Assembly (NCBI RefSeq): GCF_900101875.1
Contig: NZ_FNAI01000003.1
Location: forward strand, 62,001-126,000
Reading direction: 5' to 3'
Origin: Mucilaginibacter pineti
Lineage (GTDB): Bacteria > Bacteroidota > Bacteroidia > Sphingobacteriales > Sphingobacteriaceae
Length of the DNA: 64,000 bases
Below are positions 1-8,515 of this stretch, piece after piece. Each line of letters opens with the position of its first letter. Position 1 is the first letter of the stretch. Below the pieces are notes generated by a model that saw nothing but the letters and a program-made list of their open reading frames with translations, had not been told where the DNA came from and searched no databases. The position numbers and the translations under genes are program-made.

Positions 1-165
1 CAATGGGGTTACCAGGCCGGGTTGCAGGCAGCCCAATACCTTAAAACACATAAAACTGATGGCCTTAAATCAGAAATGGTGAAGGTCAGGAAAAGGGTGT
101 ACAATGCTGCTGCTGCTAAAAAATACAATATTACTATCCCATCAAATTTCGAGGCTGTAAAATAG
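1..165 (+). CDS. ABC transporter substrate-binding protein, C-terminal fragment
   Basis: The open frame runs from the window edge to a TAG at 163-165, so only the last 54 residues are visible. The fragment contains GYQAGLQAAQYL and ends in NITIPSNFEAVK, which resembles the C-terminus of periplasmic binding proteins of the ABC_sub_bind (TrpX-like) family. The stronger argument is context: one base separates its stop from the start of a BPD_transp_2-type permease, which is followed by an ATPase. It would capture the ligand outside the inner membrane. The ligand is unknown; in this family amino acids such as tryptophan or tyrosine are often proposed but rarely shown. Confidence 0.7.
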   Translation, partial: QWGYQAGLQAAQYLKTHKTDGLKSEMVKVRKRVYNAAAAKKYNITIPSNFEAVK

Positions 166-166
166 C

Positions 167-1036
167 ATGGATTTTTACCTTACCGCTTTATTGCAGGGAT
201 TGTGTTTTTCGGCGCTTGCGTTAGGGATCTACATCTCCATGAAGATTTTTAATATCCCCGACATTACCACTAACGGAAGTTATACGCTGGGCGGTGCAAT
301 CACGGGGATTATGCTTACAAATCATCAATCTACGTACCTTATTTTACCAATTGTAATTTTCGCCGGCGGAATTGCTGGCGCATTAACCGGACTTATTACA
401 ACTAAATTAAAGGTCAACGCGCTGTTAGCAGGTATATTAGTTATGACAGGGCTTCACTCTGTTAATTTAATTATAATGGGGCGTTCTAATTTACCATTGA
501 TAAGCACGTCCTCGTTGTTTTCTATATTGAACATTGCTGCCGATCCAAATCATAATACATTTTGGATATTATCTGTTTTTGTGGCAATCATTACATTGAT
601 GATAGGTTATTTACTGAAAACTGATTTTGGAATAGCCATGCGCGCTACAGGAAATAGTGAATCAATGGTTCGTGCTTTAGGTGTCGATACCGATAGAATG
701 AAAATTGTGGGGCTCGCTTTGGCCAATGCGCTTACCGCTTTGAGTGGCTATATGATCGTACAGTTTCAGGCATTTGCTGATATAAACATGGGACAGGCAA
801 TTGTAATAATAGGTTTAGGCTCGGTAATAATAGCAGAATCGTTCATAAACTGGTTTAATATAACTAACGTTTGGATAATTTTAATTTTGGTGTTGATAGG
901 AGCCATTATATTTCAATTGGTATTAGCATTGACATTAGCAATTGGAGTTGATCCTAATTTGTTAAGTTTAACTACGTCTACTTTTGTATTGCTGATAGTT
1001 AGTTTACCCCGTTTATCCTTTGGCAAAGCATCATGA
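167..1036 (+). CDS. ABC importer permease (BPD_transp_2 family)
   Basis: This 289-residue protein is very hydrophobic, with about eight to nine membrane segments spread over its whole length. The stretch MKIFNIPDITTNGSYTLGGA near the N-terminus and GIAMRATGNSESMVRALGVD near residues 155-175 match the permease type found with ABC_sub_bind proteins, often labelled tryptophan/tyrosine transport permease. The second stretch corresponds to the cytoplasmic coupling loop. It starts one base after the binding-protein stop and ends in a 4-bp ATGA overlap with the ATPase gene, so the three genes are almost certainly one operon. The protein would form the transmembrane channel. The substrate cannot be read from the sequence. 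Confidence 0.85.
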   Translation: MDFYLTALLQGLCFSALALGIYISMKIFNIPDITTNGSYTLGGAITGIMLTNHQSTYLILPIVIFAGGIAGALTGLITTKLKVNALLAGILVMTGLHSVNLIIMGRSNLPLISTSSLFSILNIAADPNHNTFWILSVFVAIITLMIGYLLKTDFGIAMRATGNSESMVRALGVDTDRMKIVGLALANALTALSGYMIVQFQAFADINMGQAIVIIGLGSVIIAESFINWFNITNVWIILILVLIGAIIFQLVLALTLAIGVDPNLLSLTTSTFVLLIVSLPRLSFGKAS

Positions 1037-1782
1037 TAGCTATCAACAACGTTCATAAGGCATTTAATAAAGGGAAGGCCAACCAGGTTAATGCTGTTAA
1101 CGGCATTCGGCTTAACATTCAAAGTAATGAGTTCCTGGTGATAGTAGGCTCCAACGGCTCAGGGAAAACAACACTGCTCAATTTAGTTGCAGGAACTGTC
1201 TTTCCGGATAACGGCTCTATCAATATCGACGGGAATGATGTTACCAAAACGCCCGACTATCGGCGCAGCCAATGGATAGCCCGGGTGTTCCAGAACCCTA
1301 TGAGCGGCACTGCATCTGATCTGAGTATACTTGATAATTTCAGACTGGCTGCCATCCGCACCAAGGCAAAGGGCTTATCAATCGGGGTAAATGATGCTTT
1401 TAAGCAACAGGTTAAGGAGAAAATCGCTACCCTGGGTATGGGGCTGGAGAATAAGATAGAACAGCCTATGGGCACACTATCGGGCGGACAAAGACAGGCT
1501 TTAACGCTATTGATGAGTGTGATGGATAGCTGCAAAGTACTGCTGTTAGATGAACCCACGGCGGCGCTCGACCCACGATCGGCAGATGTGGTGATGCGGA
1601 CGGCCGATAAACTCATTACCGATTTTAAACTGACTGCAATACTAATCACCCACAACTTAAAAGATGCCTACAATTACGGAAACCGCATTATACAAATGGG
1701 AGAGGGTGCCATATTGAGGGATTTAAGCGGCGAACAGAAATCGGCTTTAAAGCAAAATGATCTTTTCGATTGGTTTGGATAA
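1033..1782 (+). CDS. ABC importer ATP-binding protein
   Basis: The 249-residue protein carries a complete nucleotide-binding domain: Walker A GSNGSGKTT near residues 39-47, signature LSGGQRQAL near 149-157, Walker B VLLLDEPTAALD near 169-180 and the switch histidine in ITHNL near 204. Its ATG overlaps the permease stop as ATGA, which supports translational coupling. It would energise the importer from the cytoplasmic side. All catalytic motifs are intact. It is the last gene of the importer operon; the next gene starts 33 bases later and could be co-transcribed. Confidence 0.93.
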   Translation: MIAINNVHKAFNKGKANQVNAVNGIRLNIQSNEFLVIVGSNGSGKTTLLNLVAGTVFPDNGSINIDGNDVTKTPDYRRSQWIARVFQNPMSGTASDLSILDNFRLAAIRTKAKGLSIGVNDAFKQQVKEKIATLGMGLENKIEQPMGTLSGGQRQALTLLMSVMDSCKVLLLDEPTAALDPRSADVVMRTADKLITDFKLTAILITHNLKDAYNYGNRIIQMGEGAILRDLSGEQKSALKQNDLFDWFG

Positions 1783-1815
1783 AATTGGCAAAGTAATTGT
1801 ATAGGTAGCCGTACC

Positions 1816-2064
1816 ATGAAAAACAATAATTTTGCAACCATATCAGACGCTTACCAGTTAGTGAGCGGCGCCAAAATAAAAGGAAAAACCCAGGACGAGA
1901 TCTTTGAGCTGGGTACTTACGATGCGCTTAAAAGAGGCTACACCCTGTACCCTCTTGAACACGGCGTTAAATACGATGATTTTAGCGTAATAGTATCTGA
2001 AAAGGAATTGAAAAATAATTTCCTTATTGAAGGTGCTAAAGCAAACGCTGCAATAGCTGCATAA
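1816..2064 (+). CDS. Small uncharacterised protein (82 aa)
   Basis: This ORF begins at an ATG 33 bases after the ATPase gene on the same strand. The product is soluble and mixed in charge, with no signal peptide or membrane segment. The central part (KGKTQDEIFELGTYDALKRG) looks like a compact alpha/beta fold, and the C-terminus is alanine-rich. I do not recognise the family. The balanced composition and the position directly after an operon argue that it is a real gene. No role is proposed. Confidence 0.6.
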   Translation: MKNNNFATISDAYQLVSGAKIKGKTQDEIFELGTYDALKRGYTLYPLEHGVKYDDFSVIVSEKELKNNFLIEGAKANAAIAA

Positions 2065-2386
2065 TAGGGTATTATTAATGTGATTTTTTAATGTAGAGAT
2101 GCAATATTTTGCGTTTCCCACCATACAGGTCAACGCCTGCAATTTTCCTCATTTTGCATTCTCCAACAATAAGTGTATTTTTGTAGAAAAAATAAATGAT
2201 GCTGTTTAACAATTCATTCTGCACAAAACTAATGTGGCCCCGGGTGCCGCAGCAGAAGAGTTATGCATCTATAATACTCTTCTCAAGTCCGGTATAGCAA
2301 CATAATCAGCGGACAGAATTTATTACATCATTATTTATTACAAATAAGTTTTGCAGCAATGCAGGCTTAACACACTATCAAAATTT
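2065..2386. other. Intergenic region with two hairpins
   Basis: This 322-base gap holds no credible gene. It contains a short palindrome at 2096-2117 (listed separately) and a second stem at 2254-2261/2276-2283 (AGAAGAGT pairing with ACTCTTCT over a 14-base loop). The remainder is AT-rich, as expected for the upstream region of the TPR gene at 2387. No clear TAnnTTTG box was found. Confidence 0.5.
2096..2117. repeat. Short palindromic repeat (GAGAYGCAA-TATT-TTGCGTYTC type)
   Basis: GAGATGCAA at 2096-2104 faces TTGCGTTTC at 2109-2117, giving a stem with one G-T type mismatch around ATAT-rich bases. The form resembles the short GAGACGCAA...TTGCGTCTC palindromes scattered through Bacteroidota and some other genomes. 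Only this copy was noticed in the window, so repeat status rests on recognition of the motif. Confidence 0.4.
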
Positions 2387-2908
2387 ATGGACACTTATTA
2401 TACTATCGAAGAAAAGTATTTGCAGGCCGTGGATAAAATTTCATATGGGAAAACCCCAAAGGCACTCAAACTACTAAACGAGATCATCAGCAACGACCCT
2501 TTATACGCGCGTGCACACCATCAGCTGGGCATGATATATTATTACGAAATTAAAGATTACCAAACAGCAGGCTATCACTTTAAAACCTGTATGGAACTGG
2601 AACCAAAGTTTCCGGATAATTATGTTCATTACCTTGATCTGTTGGTTTTTCTGAACATGGAAAAATCTGTAGATGCGATATCTGTAAAGGCATTAACTAC
2701 CCAGGGCATAGATACCGCCGGTATTTACGATCTGCTGGGCTTGTTTTACGAAAAGAACAAAAACTGGGCAGCCGCATTGGTAAACTATCAAAAAGCCTTT
2801 ATGGAAGTAACCGACAATAAAGACAAAGCAGATATTGAATTAAGCCTTAAACGCGTACGTTCAAAAATGAAACAAACGCAGGCCTATACTTATCATATTA
2901 CAGAGTAA
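2387..2908 (+). CDS. TPR repeat protein
   Basis: The open frame extends upstream to a TTG at 2351, but the ATG at 2387 gives a natural N-terminus (MDTYYTIEEKYLQAV) and a 173-residue product, so I take it as the start. Helical repeats with TPR spacing are visible: one around residues 15-45 (GKTPKALKLLNEIISNDP), one around 46-80 (ARAHHQLGMIYYYEIKDY) and one around 113-147 (YDLLGLFYEKNKNWAAAL). There is no signal peptide, so it should be cytoplasmic. TPR proteins mediate protein contacts; no partner is indicated by the neighbours. Confidence 0.8.
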   Translation: MDTYYTIEEKYLQAVDKISYGKTPKALKLLNEIISNDPLYARAHHQLGMIYYYEIKDYQTAGYHFKTCMELEPKFPDNYVHYLDLLVFLNMEKSVDAISVKALTTQGIDTAGIYDLLGLFYEKNKNWAAALVNYQKAFMEVTDNKDKADIELSLKRVRSKMKQTQAYTYHITE

Positions 2909-3013
2909 GTGCTGAAGGCTTAAAGCGGAAAGCCTAAGGCTGAAAGCCCGGAGAAAAGCCCCAAAAGCACATCATTAAAGGGATTGTTTCTTGTAGGTCC
3001 GCTCTGTATAGCT

Positions 3014-3043
3014 TAGAGATTGCTTCGTACCTCGCAATGACGA
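3014..3043. repeat. Fragment of a dispersed CGAAGCAATC-type repeat
   Basis: The bases here read, on the minus strand, CGTCATTGCGAGGTACGAAG followed by CAATCTC. This resembles intergenic repeats common in Sphingobacteriaceae and Flavobacteria (TGTCATTGCGAGG-AACGAAGCAATC). A shorter related stretch, CGTCATTGCGAACAACGACG, occurs at 42649-42668. It looks like one arm of a longer palindrome whose other arm is missing. Confidence 0.4.
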
Positions 3044-3051
3044 GATTTGCT

Positions 3052-3091
3052 AAAAACACAAAAAGCAGCGCAAGCCGCTTTTTGTGTTTTT
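3052..3091. terminator. Long-stem hairpin, probable terminator
   Basis: AAAAACACAAAAAGC at 3052-3066 pairs perfectly with GCTTTTTGTGTTTTT at 3077-3091 over a 10-base loop. The right arm ends in a T-run, as expected for a rho-independent terminator after the TPR gene. The stem is AT-rich, so it is weaker than typical terminators. The heptad repeat starts directly after it. Confidence 0.55.
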
Positions 3092-3176
3092 AGCCTTTAG
3101 CCTTTAGCCTTTAGCCTTTAGCCTTTAGCCTTTCTCCTTTCTCCTTTAGCCTTTAGCCTTTTCTCCTTTAGCCTTA
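3091..3176. repeat. Tandem CTTTAGC heptad array
   Basis: About twelve head-to-tail units of CTTTAGC, some as CTTTCTC or CCTTTTCTC variants, fill this stretch. An inverted, more degenerate set (AAGGCTTAAAGC, AAAGCCTAAGGCTGAAAGC) lies at about 2916-2948, so the two could pair across the region. The array lies between the TPR gene and the secreted protein at 3240 and encodes nothing. Confidence 0.8.
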
Positions 3177-3239
3177 TTGTAATAATGGATTAAACCATTG
3201 CTTTTTTGTACCGTCATAATGGTATAAAAATTAGCAAAC

Positions 3240-4070
3240 ATGAAAAAGTTAGTCATATTATCAGCAATAGCAATGAGCGGTTTATTATATAATAAGGCCA
3301 ACGCTCAAATATCTATAAACCTTGGTTTTCATATACCTGTACATCGTGTTTATGTACCTGCACCCCGCCCCGTAGTGGTTGAGCAGGCACCCGTTTATGA
3401 CGATGAAAATGTACAGGCAGATTATACCGATAATGGCGATGATTATTACTATTTGCCTGAAGTAGAAGCTTATTATAGCTTATCTGGCAATTGTTACTAC
3501 TATAATGATGGCAGCAGGTGGGTTACCTGCGCATACTTGCCCGGCGCTTATCGTAACTATGATTGGCGTACCGCTGTAAGGTATGAAGTACGCGGTTCCC
3601 GTCCGTATTTACGCAATGACGTATACCGCTCAAGATGGGGTGGTTATGCAGGCGATCGTGGTAACTGGGGACACCGTTTCGACAGAAGATATGATGGAGG
3701 ATATGCTTATCGCGGCCGTCAGGACAATCGTTTCGATAACCGTGGATGGGACAGGGGAAACCGCAATAACGACCGTGGCAACTGGGGACAAAGACCAGCA
3801 GCAAGAAATCAGGGTAACTGGGGCGGAAGACCGAACAATGGCAACCAAAACCACGGTAACTGGGGCGGCGGACAGCCAAACCATGATAACGGCGGCGGTC
3901 GTGACCATAACAATGGCAACGGAAATGGCAACTGGGGCGGCGGCGATCACGGAAACCATGGCAACAACGGTGGCAGTCAACCAAGTAACAACCGTGGCGG
4001 CGGTCAGGATCGCGGCAGCCGCGGAAACGAGCACTTTGCAGCAAACCGAGGCTTTGGCGCACGCCACTAA
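3240..4070 (+). CDS. Secreted Gly/Asn/Arg-rich low-complexity protein
   Basis: This 276-residue protein starts with a signal peptide (MKKLVILSAIAMSGLLYNKA, cleavage near NAQ at 21-23). A middle segment of about residues 30-110 contains YYYLPEVEAYYSLSGNCYYY, a pattern of small Bacteroidota envelope proteins. From about residue 125 to the end the protein is a degenerate Gly/Asn/Arg/Trp repeat with recurrent NWGG, NRGW and GNHGNN motifs. The tail is strongly basic and aromatic. It is probably exported and may bind polyanions or pack at the cell surface, but that is inference. A strong terminator follows at 4126. Confidence 0.75.
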   Translation: MKKLVILSAIAMSGLLYNKANAQISINLGFHIPVHRVYVPAPRPVVVEQAPVYDDENVQADYTDNGDDYYYLPEVEAYYSLSGNCYYYNDGSRWVTCAYLPGAYRNYDWRTAVRYEVRGSRPYLRNDVYRSRWGGYAGDRGNWGHRFDRRYDGGYAYRGRQDNRFDNRGWDRGNRNNDRGNWGQRPAARNQGNWGGRPNNGNQNHGNWGGGQPNHDNGGGRDHNNGNGNGNWGGGDHGNHGNNGGSQPSNNRGGGQDRGSRGNEHFAANRGFGARH

Positions 4071-4125
4071 GGGTTAGTGGCTGGTAATTATGTAATACTA
4101 TTCAAATCCCTATATATAAATGAAA

Positions 4126-4155
4126 AGGTCGCCCGTAACGGGCGATCTTTTTTTG
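4126..4155 (+). terminator. Rho-independent terminator
   Basis: GGTCGCCCG at 4127-4135 and CGGGCGATC at 4139-4147 form a GC-rich stem (one G-T pair) with a TAA loop, followed by an eight-T run. It lies 56 bases after the secreted-protein stop and separates it from the LacI regulator. Confidence 0.9.
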
Positions 4156-4200
4156 TTACGGCTTATTGCCGTTTCAACACCGCTTTTATGTTATGATTTA

Positions 4201-4208
4201 TATATTTG
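4201..4208 (+). promoter_or_regulatory. Possible -7 box of the LacI-family gene
   Basis: TATATTTG fits the Bacteroidota -7 consensus TAnnTTTG and lies five bases before the ATG at 4214. No good TTTG element sits about 19 bases upstream, so the match is partial and the transcript would be nearly leaderless. Confidence 0.35.
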
Positions 4209-4213
4209 GATAA

Positions 4214-5224
4214 ATGAAGAAACTATCAATAGTTGATATTGCCAACAGTCTTAATATATCCAAAACAACCGTATCATTTATATTAAATGGCCGGGCGCGC
4301 GAAAAACGGATCAGCGATGAAATGATTGAGCGCGTTTTAAAATACGTTAACGAAGTAGGGTACAAGCCTAATACCCTTGCCAAAAGTTTGCGCACAGGTA
4401 AATCGCACACCATAGGGTTACTTGTTCAGGATATCTCCAACCATTTTTTTGCAGCCATTGCCCGCCAAATAGAGGACAGGGCCTACAAAAACGGCTATAA
4501 GATCATTTACAGCAGTACAGATAATGATACCCGTAAAACCAAGGAGCTGATAGCACTTTTCCGCGACCAGCATGTTGACGGCTACATCATTGTTCCGCCG
4601 CTGGGTATTGAGGCCGATATTGAGGATCTGATAGCAGATGGTTTCCCCGTGGTACTTTTCGACAGGTATTTGCCAGGTGTTGAAACCGATCATGTACTGG
4701 TTGATAACCTGTTCAGCACCTATAATGCCACCCGTTTGTTAATTGACAAGGGGTATGAACATATCGCTTTCATCAGCTACGAGTCTACCCAAACGCAAAT
4801 GGAGCACCGTAAGCAAGGTTATCGGAAGGCTATTGAAGAAAGTAAGCTGAAACCCAATATTCTTGAGGTTGATTTTTACAAGGAAGAGAAGTTGATTATC
4901 GAAGAAATAAGATCTTTTATACTCAATAATAAAAACATCGATGCCGTATTATTTGGTAATAATTACCTGGGTACCTGCGGCCTTAAAGTATTCAGAAGCA
5001 GTGGTATAAAAATTCCGGATGATATTGCCCTTATCTCCTTTGATGATCTGGAGGTTTTTGAACTGTATACGCCAGAGATCACTGCCATTGCACAGCCAGT
5101 AGAAGCCATTGCCGAAGAGGTTATCACCATATTGCTCAACAGGCTTAATAACGTACCTAAAGATGATTCAAAACAGCAGGTTACCTTAGCTACCGAATTA
5201 AAGATCAGGAAATCGACCCGGTAA
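4214..5224 (+). CDS. LacI-family transcriptional regulator
   Basis: The 336-residue protein has the classic LacI layout. An N-terminal helix-turn-helix (SIVDIANSLNISKTTVSFIL, residues 4-23) is followed by the hinge sequence GYKPNTLAKSLRTGKS near 50-65. A periplasmic-binding-like effector domain starts at TIGLLVQDISNHFFAAIARQ and includes VDGYIIVPP and ALISFDDLEVFELYTPEITA, matching the IGFDD.....PPLTTV block of the family. It should be a cytoplasmic repressor or activator responding to a sugar-like ligand. It stands alone with no sugar-utilisation genes beside it, so its regulon cannot be inferred locally. It meets the convergent esterase gene 23 bases downstream. Confidence 0.93.
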   Translation: MKKLSIVDIANSLNISKTTVSFILNGRAREKRISDEMIERVLKYVNEVGYKPNTLAKSLRTGKSHTIGLLVQDISNHFFAAIARQIEDRAYKNGYKIIYSSTDNDTRKTKELIALFRDQHVDGYIIVPPLGIEADIEDLIADGFPVVLFDRYLPGVETDHVLVDNLFSTYNATRLLIDKGYEHIAFISYESTQTQMEHRKQGYRKAIEESKLKPNILEVDFYKEEKLIIEEIRSFILNNKNIDAVLFGNNYLGTCGLKVFRSSGIKIPDDIALISFDDLEVFELYTPEITAIAQPVEAIAEEVITILLNRLNNVPKDDSKQQVTLATELKIRKSTR

Positions 5225-5247
5225 CTACGAATGTAGGTTACCGGGTT

Positions 5248-5955
5248 TTAGTAAACAGCCTTAGTATTATCCAATTCGCCTTTTAAAACCGTCCATACAT
5301 TTTCTGCAACAATTTTAGCACCTTTTTCGGTAGGATGAATCCCGTCGGGCTGGTTAAGATCGGGGTGACCGCCTACGCCTTGTAAAAGGAAAGGTACCAG
5401 TGCCATTTTATTTTTAGTGGCTATTGCCGGGAATACCGCTTTAAACTTGTTTACATAATCGGGCCCCATGTTTGGCGGTACCTGCATACCCAGCAATACC
5501 AGTTTGGCATTGGGGTATTTAGCTTTCACCTTATCAACTATTGATTGCAGGTTTTTGGTGGTTTCGGTAGGCGAGATACCGCGCAAGCCATCGTTTGCGC
5601 CCAGTTCCAGTATAAAAACATCTATCTTTTGCTTCAGGATCCAATCTATGCGGCTGTTGCCGCCGGCGGTGGTTTCGCCGCTTACACCGGCGTTTACTAC
5701 CTTATAGGGTAGTTTCAATGAATCTAACCTTTTGGCAATTACGCCTGGAAATGCCTCCGACGGATCATCCAGCCCGTAGCCTGCCGTAAGACTGTCGCCA
5801 AAAAATAAAATGGTTTTTACGGTCGACGATGCATCGGACTTTGTGGTGGTATCTGTTTTGGCTGATGTATCGGCAGCAGGTTTGTTTTTTTGGCCGCAGG
5901 CCGATAATGCAAAGGCAGCGAAAAGCGCGATATATGATAATTTGAATTTTTGCAT
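5248..5955 (-). CDS. GDSL/SGNH esterase lipoprotein (arylesterase, TesA-like)
   Basis: The 235-residue product starts with a lipoprotein signal: LSAC with Cys near residue 20. After a short Ala/Thr/Ser linker comes an SGNH hydrolase fold: block I FFGDSLTAGYGL (nucleophile Ser), block III LELGANDGLRG, and block V PDGIHPTEKGAKIVA with the Asp/His pair. This matches E. coli TesA and related arylesterases, which hydrolyse acyl and aryl esters or lysophospholipids. It would be anchored in the cell envelope. It lies four bases after the FtsX-like permease gene on the same strand, so it is probably the last gene of a three-gene operon. The exact substrate is unknown. Confidence 0.9.
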   Translation of the reverse strand: MQKFKLSYIALFAAFALSACGQKNKPAADTSAKTDTTTKSDASSTVKTILFFGDSLTAGYGLDDPSEAFPGVIAKRLDSLKLPYKVVNAGVSGETTAGGNSRIDWILKQKIDVFILELGANDGLRGISPTETTKNLQSIVDKVKAKYPNAKLVLLGMQVPPNMGPDYVNKFKAVFPAIATKNKMALVPFLLQGVGGHPDLNQPDGIHPTEKGAKIVAENVWTVLKGELDNTKAVY

Positions 5956-5959
5956 GTTG

Positions 5960-8512
5960 TTAAGCGTTTGATCTTAAAATTTCCAGCGGTGGTTTATTTA
6001 AAACGCCCCTGCTATTTAACAAGCCTATAATAACTGTTAGTATGGTGATGATGAAAAATAAAACCATCGCCGGTAAAAAACTAACGGAGTATGGTATCTC
6101 AAAACTGTATTTAGCTAAAAGCCAGCTGCCTGCAACCGCAATCAAAATTCCGGTAAGGGCCGATAAGCTGCCAAGAAATAAATATTCTAAAGCCGTAATT
6201 GCAAATATTTGCTTGCGGCTGGCACCTAAGGTACGCAGCAATACACTTTCCTGGATGCGCTGATATTTGCTGATGCGTACCGACGCTATGAGTACCACAA
6301 TGCCGGTGATAATACTAAAAGCGCTCATAAAACGGATAACGTAGCTTATTTTGCTCAATAGTTCATCTAAGATACTTAAAACTAAACCAAGGTCGATAAT
6401 AGACACATTGGGGAAGCGCTTAACGATGGCCTGCTGAAACGCAACCGATACTTTGTTTGATGATACATGCGTAAGTAATACCTGAAACTGCGGCGCATCT
6501 TCCAGTACCCCGGTTGGAAACACCACCTGAAAATTGGTTTGCACCTTGCCCCAGTTTACCTTGCGGATGCTGGCCACATAGGCAGGCATCGGCACGCCCT
6601 GCACGTTAAACACCAACTTATCACCAATTTTAAGATTGGCGCGGCGGGCCAGGTTTTCTTCAACAGATACCGGGACATCTTTGCCCGCTTCGGCTTTGCC
6701 TATCCATTTACCGTCGGTAAGTTTTTCTGAGACTGAAAGCGTATCGCGGAAAGTTACCCTATACTCGTAAGCAAATACGCCGTGCGGGATTTTTATGGTG
6801 GTGTCTTTGGTTAAATCGGCAGCGGTTTTACCGTTTATCTGCTCTAACCGAACTGTTACAATAGGCACTTGCTGTAATACCGGCAAGCCTTGTTTGCGCG
6901 TAACATCGGCAACAGCATCCTTCTGACTTTTTTGGATATCAAACAGTATCATATTGCTTTGATTGCCGCTGCTTGATAAGTTCACCTGACCAATAAGTAT
7001 GCTTTGGATAAAGAACAGCGTACAGATAAACATGGTGCTTAAACCAATAGATACCATGAGGATAAGCGTTTGGTTATTTGGCCTGTACAGGTTGGCAAAT
7101 CCTTGTCGCCACAAATAGCTCCAGCCACTGTTGATGATAAGCTTCATGGCACGCATAAGCAATGTGGCAATGCCGGCCAGTATCATAAAGGCTATCAGGA
7201 TGCCCAGCGTAAAAAACAAACTACCTACCCAGCTATCTAATTGTAAAAAGGTAAAGCCTACGATGAATAATATGATGAGCGCGTAAACCAGCCAGCGTAA
7301 AGGATCACGCGGGCGACCGGCATCGTCAAATGACATGCGCAGGGTATTTAATGGCGAGATATTACGCACCGAGATCAATGGGAGTAAAGCAAACAAAATG
7401 GATATAATTACCCCTAATAAAATGCCCTGCCCAATAGCCATCCACGAAATTTGAACGGAGATGGTGAACGGAATAAAATCTTTAAAAATTATCGGCAATA
7501 AATGCTGAATAGCTGTACCCAGCGCTGCCCCAACTACCGAACCGATAAGCCCGATACCGACGATCTGGATAAGGTAAATAAGAAATGCTTCCGAAGCCTT
7601 TACGCCTAAACAGCGCATAATAGCTATGGATGCAATTTTTTCGCGCACATAAATATGAATAGCGCTGGCCACGCCCACGCAACCCAACAACAAGGCAACA
7701 AAGCCCACCAACGATAAAAACCGACCCAGATCGCCAAACGCGCGACCGGTGTTTTCTTTGCGGGTTTTTATGGTATCGTAGTTCATGCCTGCCTTATCCA
7801 GTATTGGGTCAAGCTTTTTGGTGAGCTTGTCCATGTCAACGGGATGGTCGTACTTGTAATAAAAAGTATAGTTAACCCGGCTGCCTATTTTCATGAGCCC
7901 GGTTTGCTCCAGGTATTTCATGGGGATATAAATAACAGGCGCTATACCCGCCATTGCACCACTTTGGCCGGGGGCCTTGTTTAGCGTACCCACCACCTCA
8001 AAAAATTCATTCCCAACCCGTACCGAATCGCCAATGTGCACGTTGAATTGCAGCATCAGCGTTTTATCAACCAGCGCGGTTTGCCCGTTTTTGAAAGATG
8101 TACCGGCCTCAATTGGCGTAGTTTCGATAGTACCGTAGTACGGATAGTCGCCTTGCAGCGCTCTAATTTGTACCAGCCTTGTGCCATTGGTTTTTGGAAA
8201 AAAGGCCATCGAAGCAAAACTGCGTTCGGTTGATCTTTTGTCGCCCAGGGAATCCAGTATTTTTTTCAGGGGAGCATCGGCCGGTTTATTGCCAGATACC
8301 AGCAAGTCGGCACCAATGAGGGTAGCAGCCTGGCTATCCACATCGTTTTGTACATTGTACCTGAACGAATATATAGCCACCAGTGCCGCAATACCAAACA
8401 CAATGGCCGATATGAACAGGAACAAGCGCGACCGGTTTTTCCGGCTATCGCGCCAGGCCATATTAAACAGCCAGCCAACGTTTATTTTGCGTTTATAATT
8501 AACGGGATCCAT
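5960..8512 (-). CDS. FtsX-like ABC transporter permease (YbbP-like)
   Basis: This 850-residue protein has one N-terminal membrane segment (residues 28-46) followed by a large extracytoplasmic domain. A first FtsX-type core of about three helices spans residues 265-385, a central pair of segments spans about 405-455, and a second periplasmic domain and FtsX core end at the C-terminus. The double FtsX arrangement and the length match YbbP-type permeases. With the ATPase three bases upstream it should form a mechanotransmission-type ABC complex acting on lipids or envelope proteins, and not a classical importer. Its neighbour is a TesA-like esterase, the same association as in E. coli. Confidence 0.9.
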   Translation of the reverse strand: MDPVNYKRKINVGWLFNMAWRDSRKNRSRLFLFISAIVFGIAALVAIYSFRYNVQNDVDSQAATLIGADLLVSGNKPADAPLKKILDSLGDKRSTERSFASMAFFPKTNGTRLVQIRALQGDYPYYGTIETTPIEAGTSFKNGQTALVDKTLMLQFNVHIGDSVRVGNEFFEVVGTLNKAPGQSGAMAGIAPVIYIPMKYLEQTGLMKIGSRVNYTFYYKYDHPVDMDKLTKKLDPILDKAGMNYDTIKTRKENTGRAFGDLGRFLSLVGFVALLLGCVGVASAIHIYVREKIASIAIMRCLGVKASEAFLIYLIQIVGIGLIGSVVGAALGTAIQHLLPIIFKDFIPFTISVQISWMAIGQGILLGVIISILFALLPLISVRNISPLNTLRMSFDDAGRPRDPLRWLVYALIILFIVGFTFLQLDSWVGSLFFTLGILIAFMILAGIATLLMRAMKLIINSGWSYLWRQGFANLYRPNNQTLILMVSIGLSTMFICTLFFIQSILIGQVNLSSSGNQSNMILFDIQKSQKDAVADVTRKQGLPVLQQVPIVTVRLEQINGKTAADLTKDTTIKIPHGVFAYEYRVTFRDTLSVSEKLTDGKWIGKAEAGKDVPVSVEENLARRANLKIGDKLVFNVQGVPMPAYVASIRKVNWGKVQTNFQVVFPTGVLEDAPQFQVLLTHVSSNKVSVAFQQAIVKRFPNVSIIDLGLVLSILDELLSKISYVIRFMSAFSIITGIVVLIASVRISKYQRIQESVLLRTLGASRKQIFAITALEYLFLGSLSALTGILIAVAGSWLLAKYSFEIPYSVSFLPAMVLFFIITILTVIIGLLNSRGVLNKPPLEILRSNA

Positions 8513-8515
8513 AGC

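Noticed and set aside
3523..4077. Three long overlapping frames opposite or within the Gly/Asn-rich gene
   Set aside because: They are by-products of the biased codon pattern of the real frame; their Val/Thr/Ala- or Cys/His-rich translations have no domain, and the real frame has a signal peptide and terminator.
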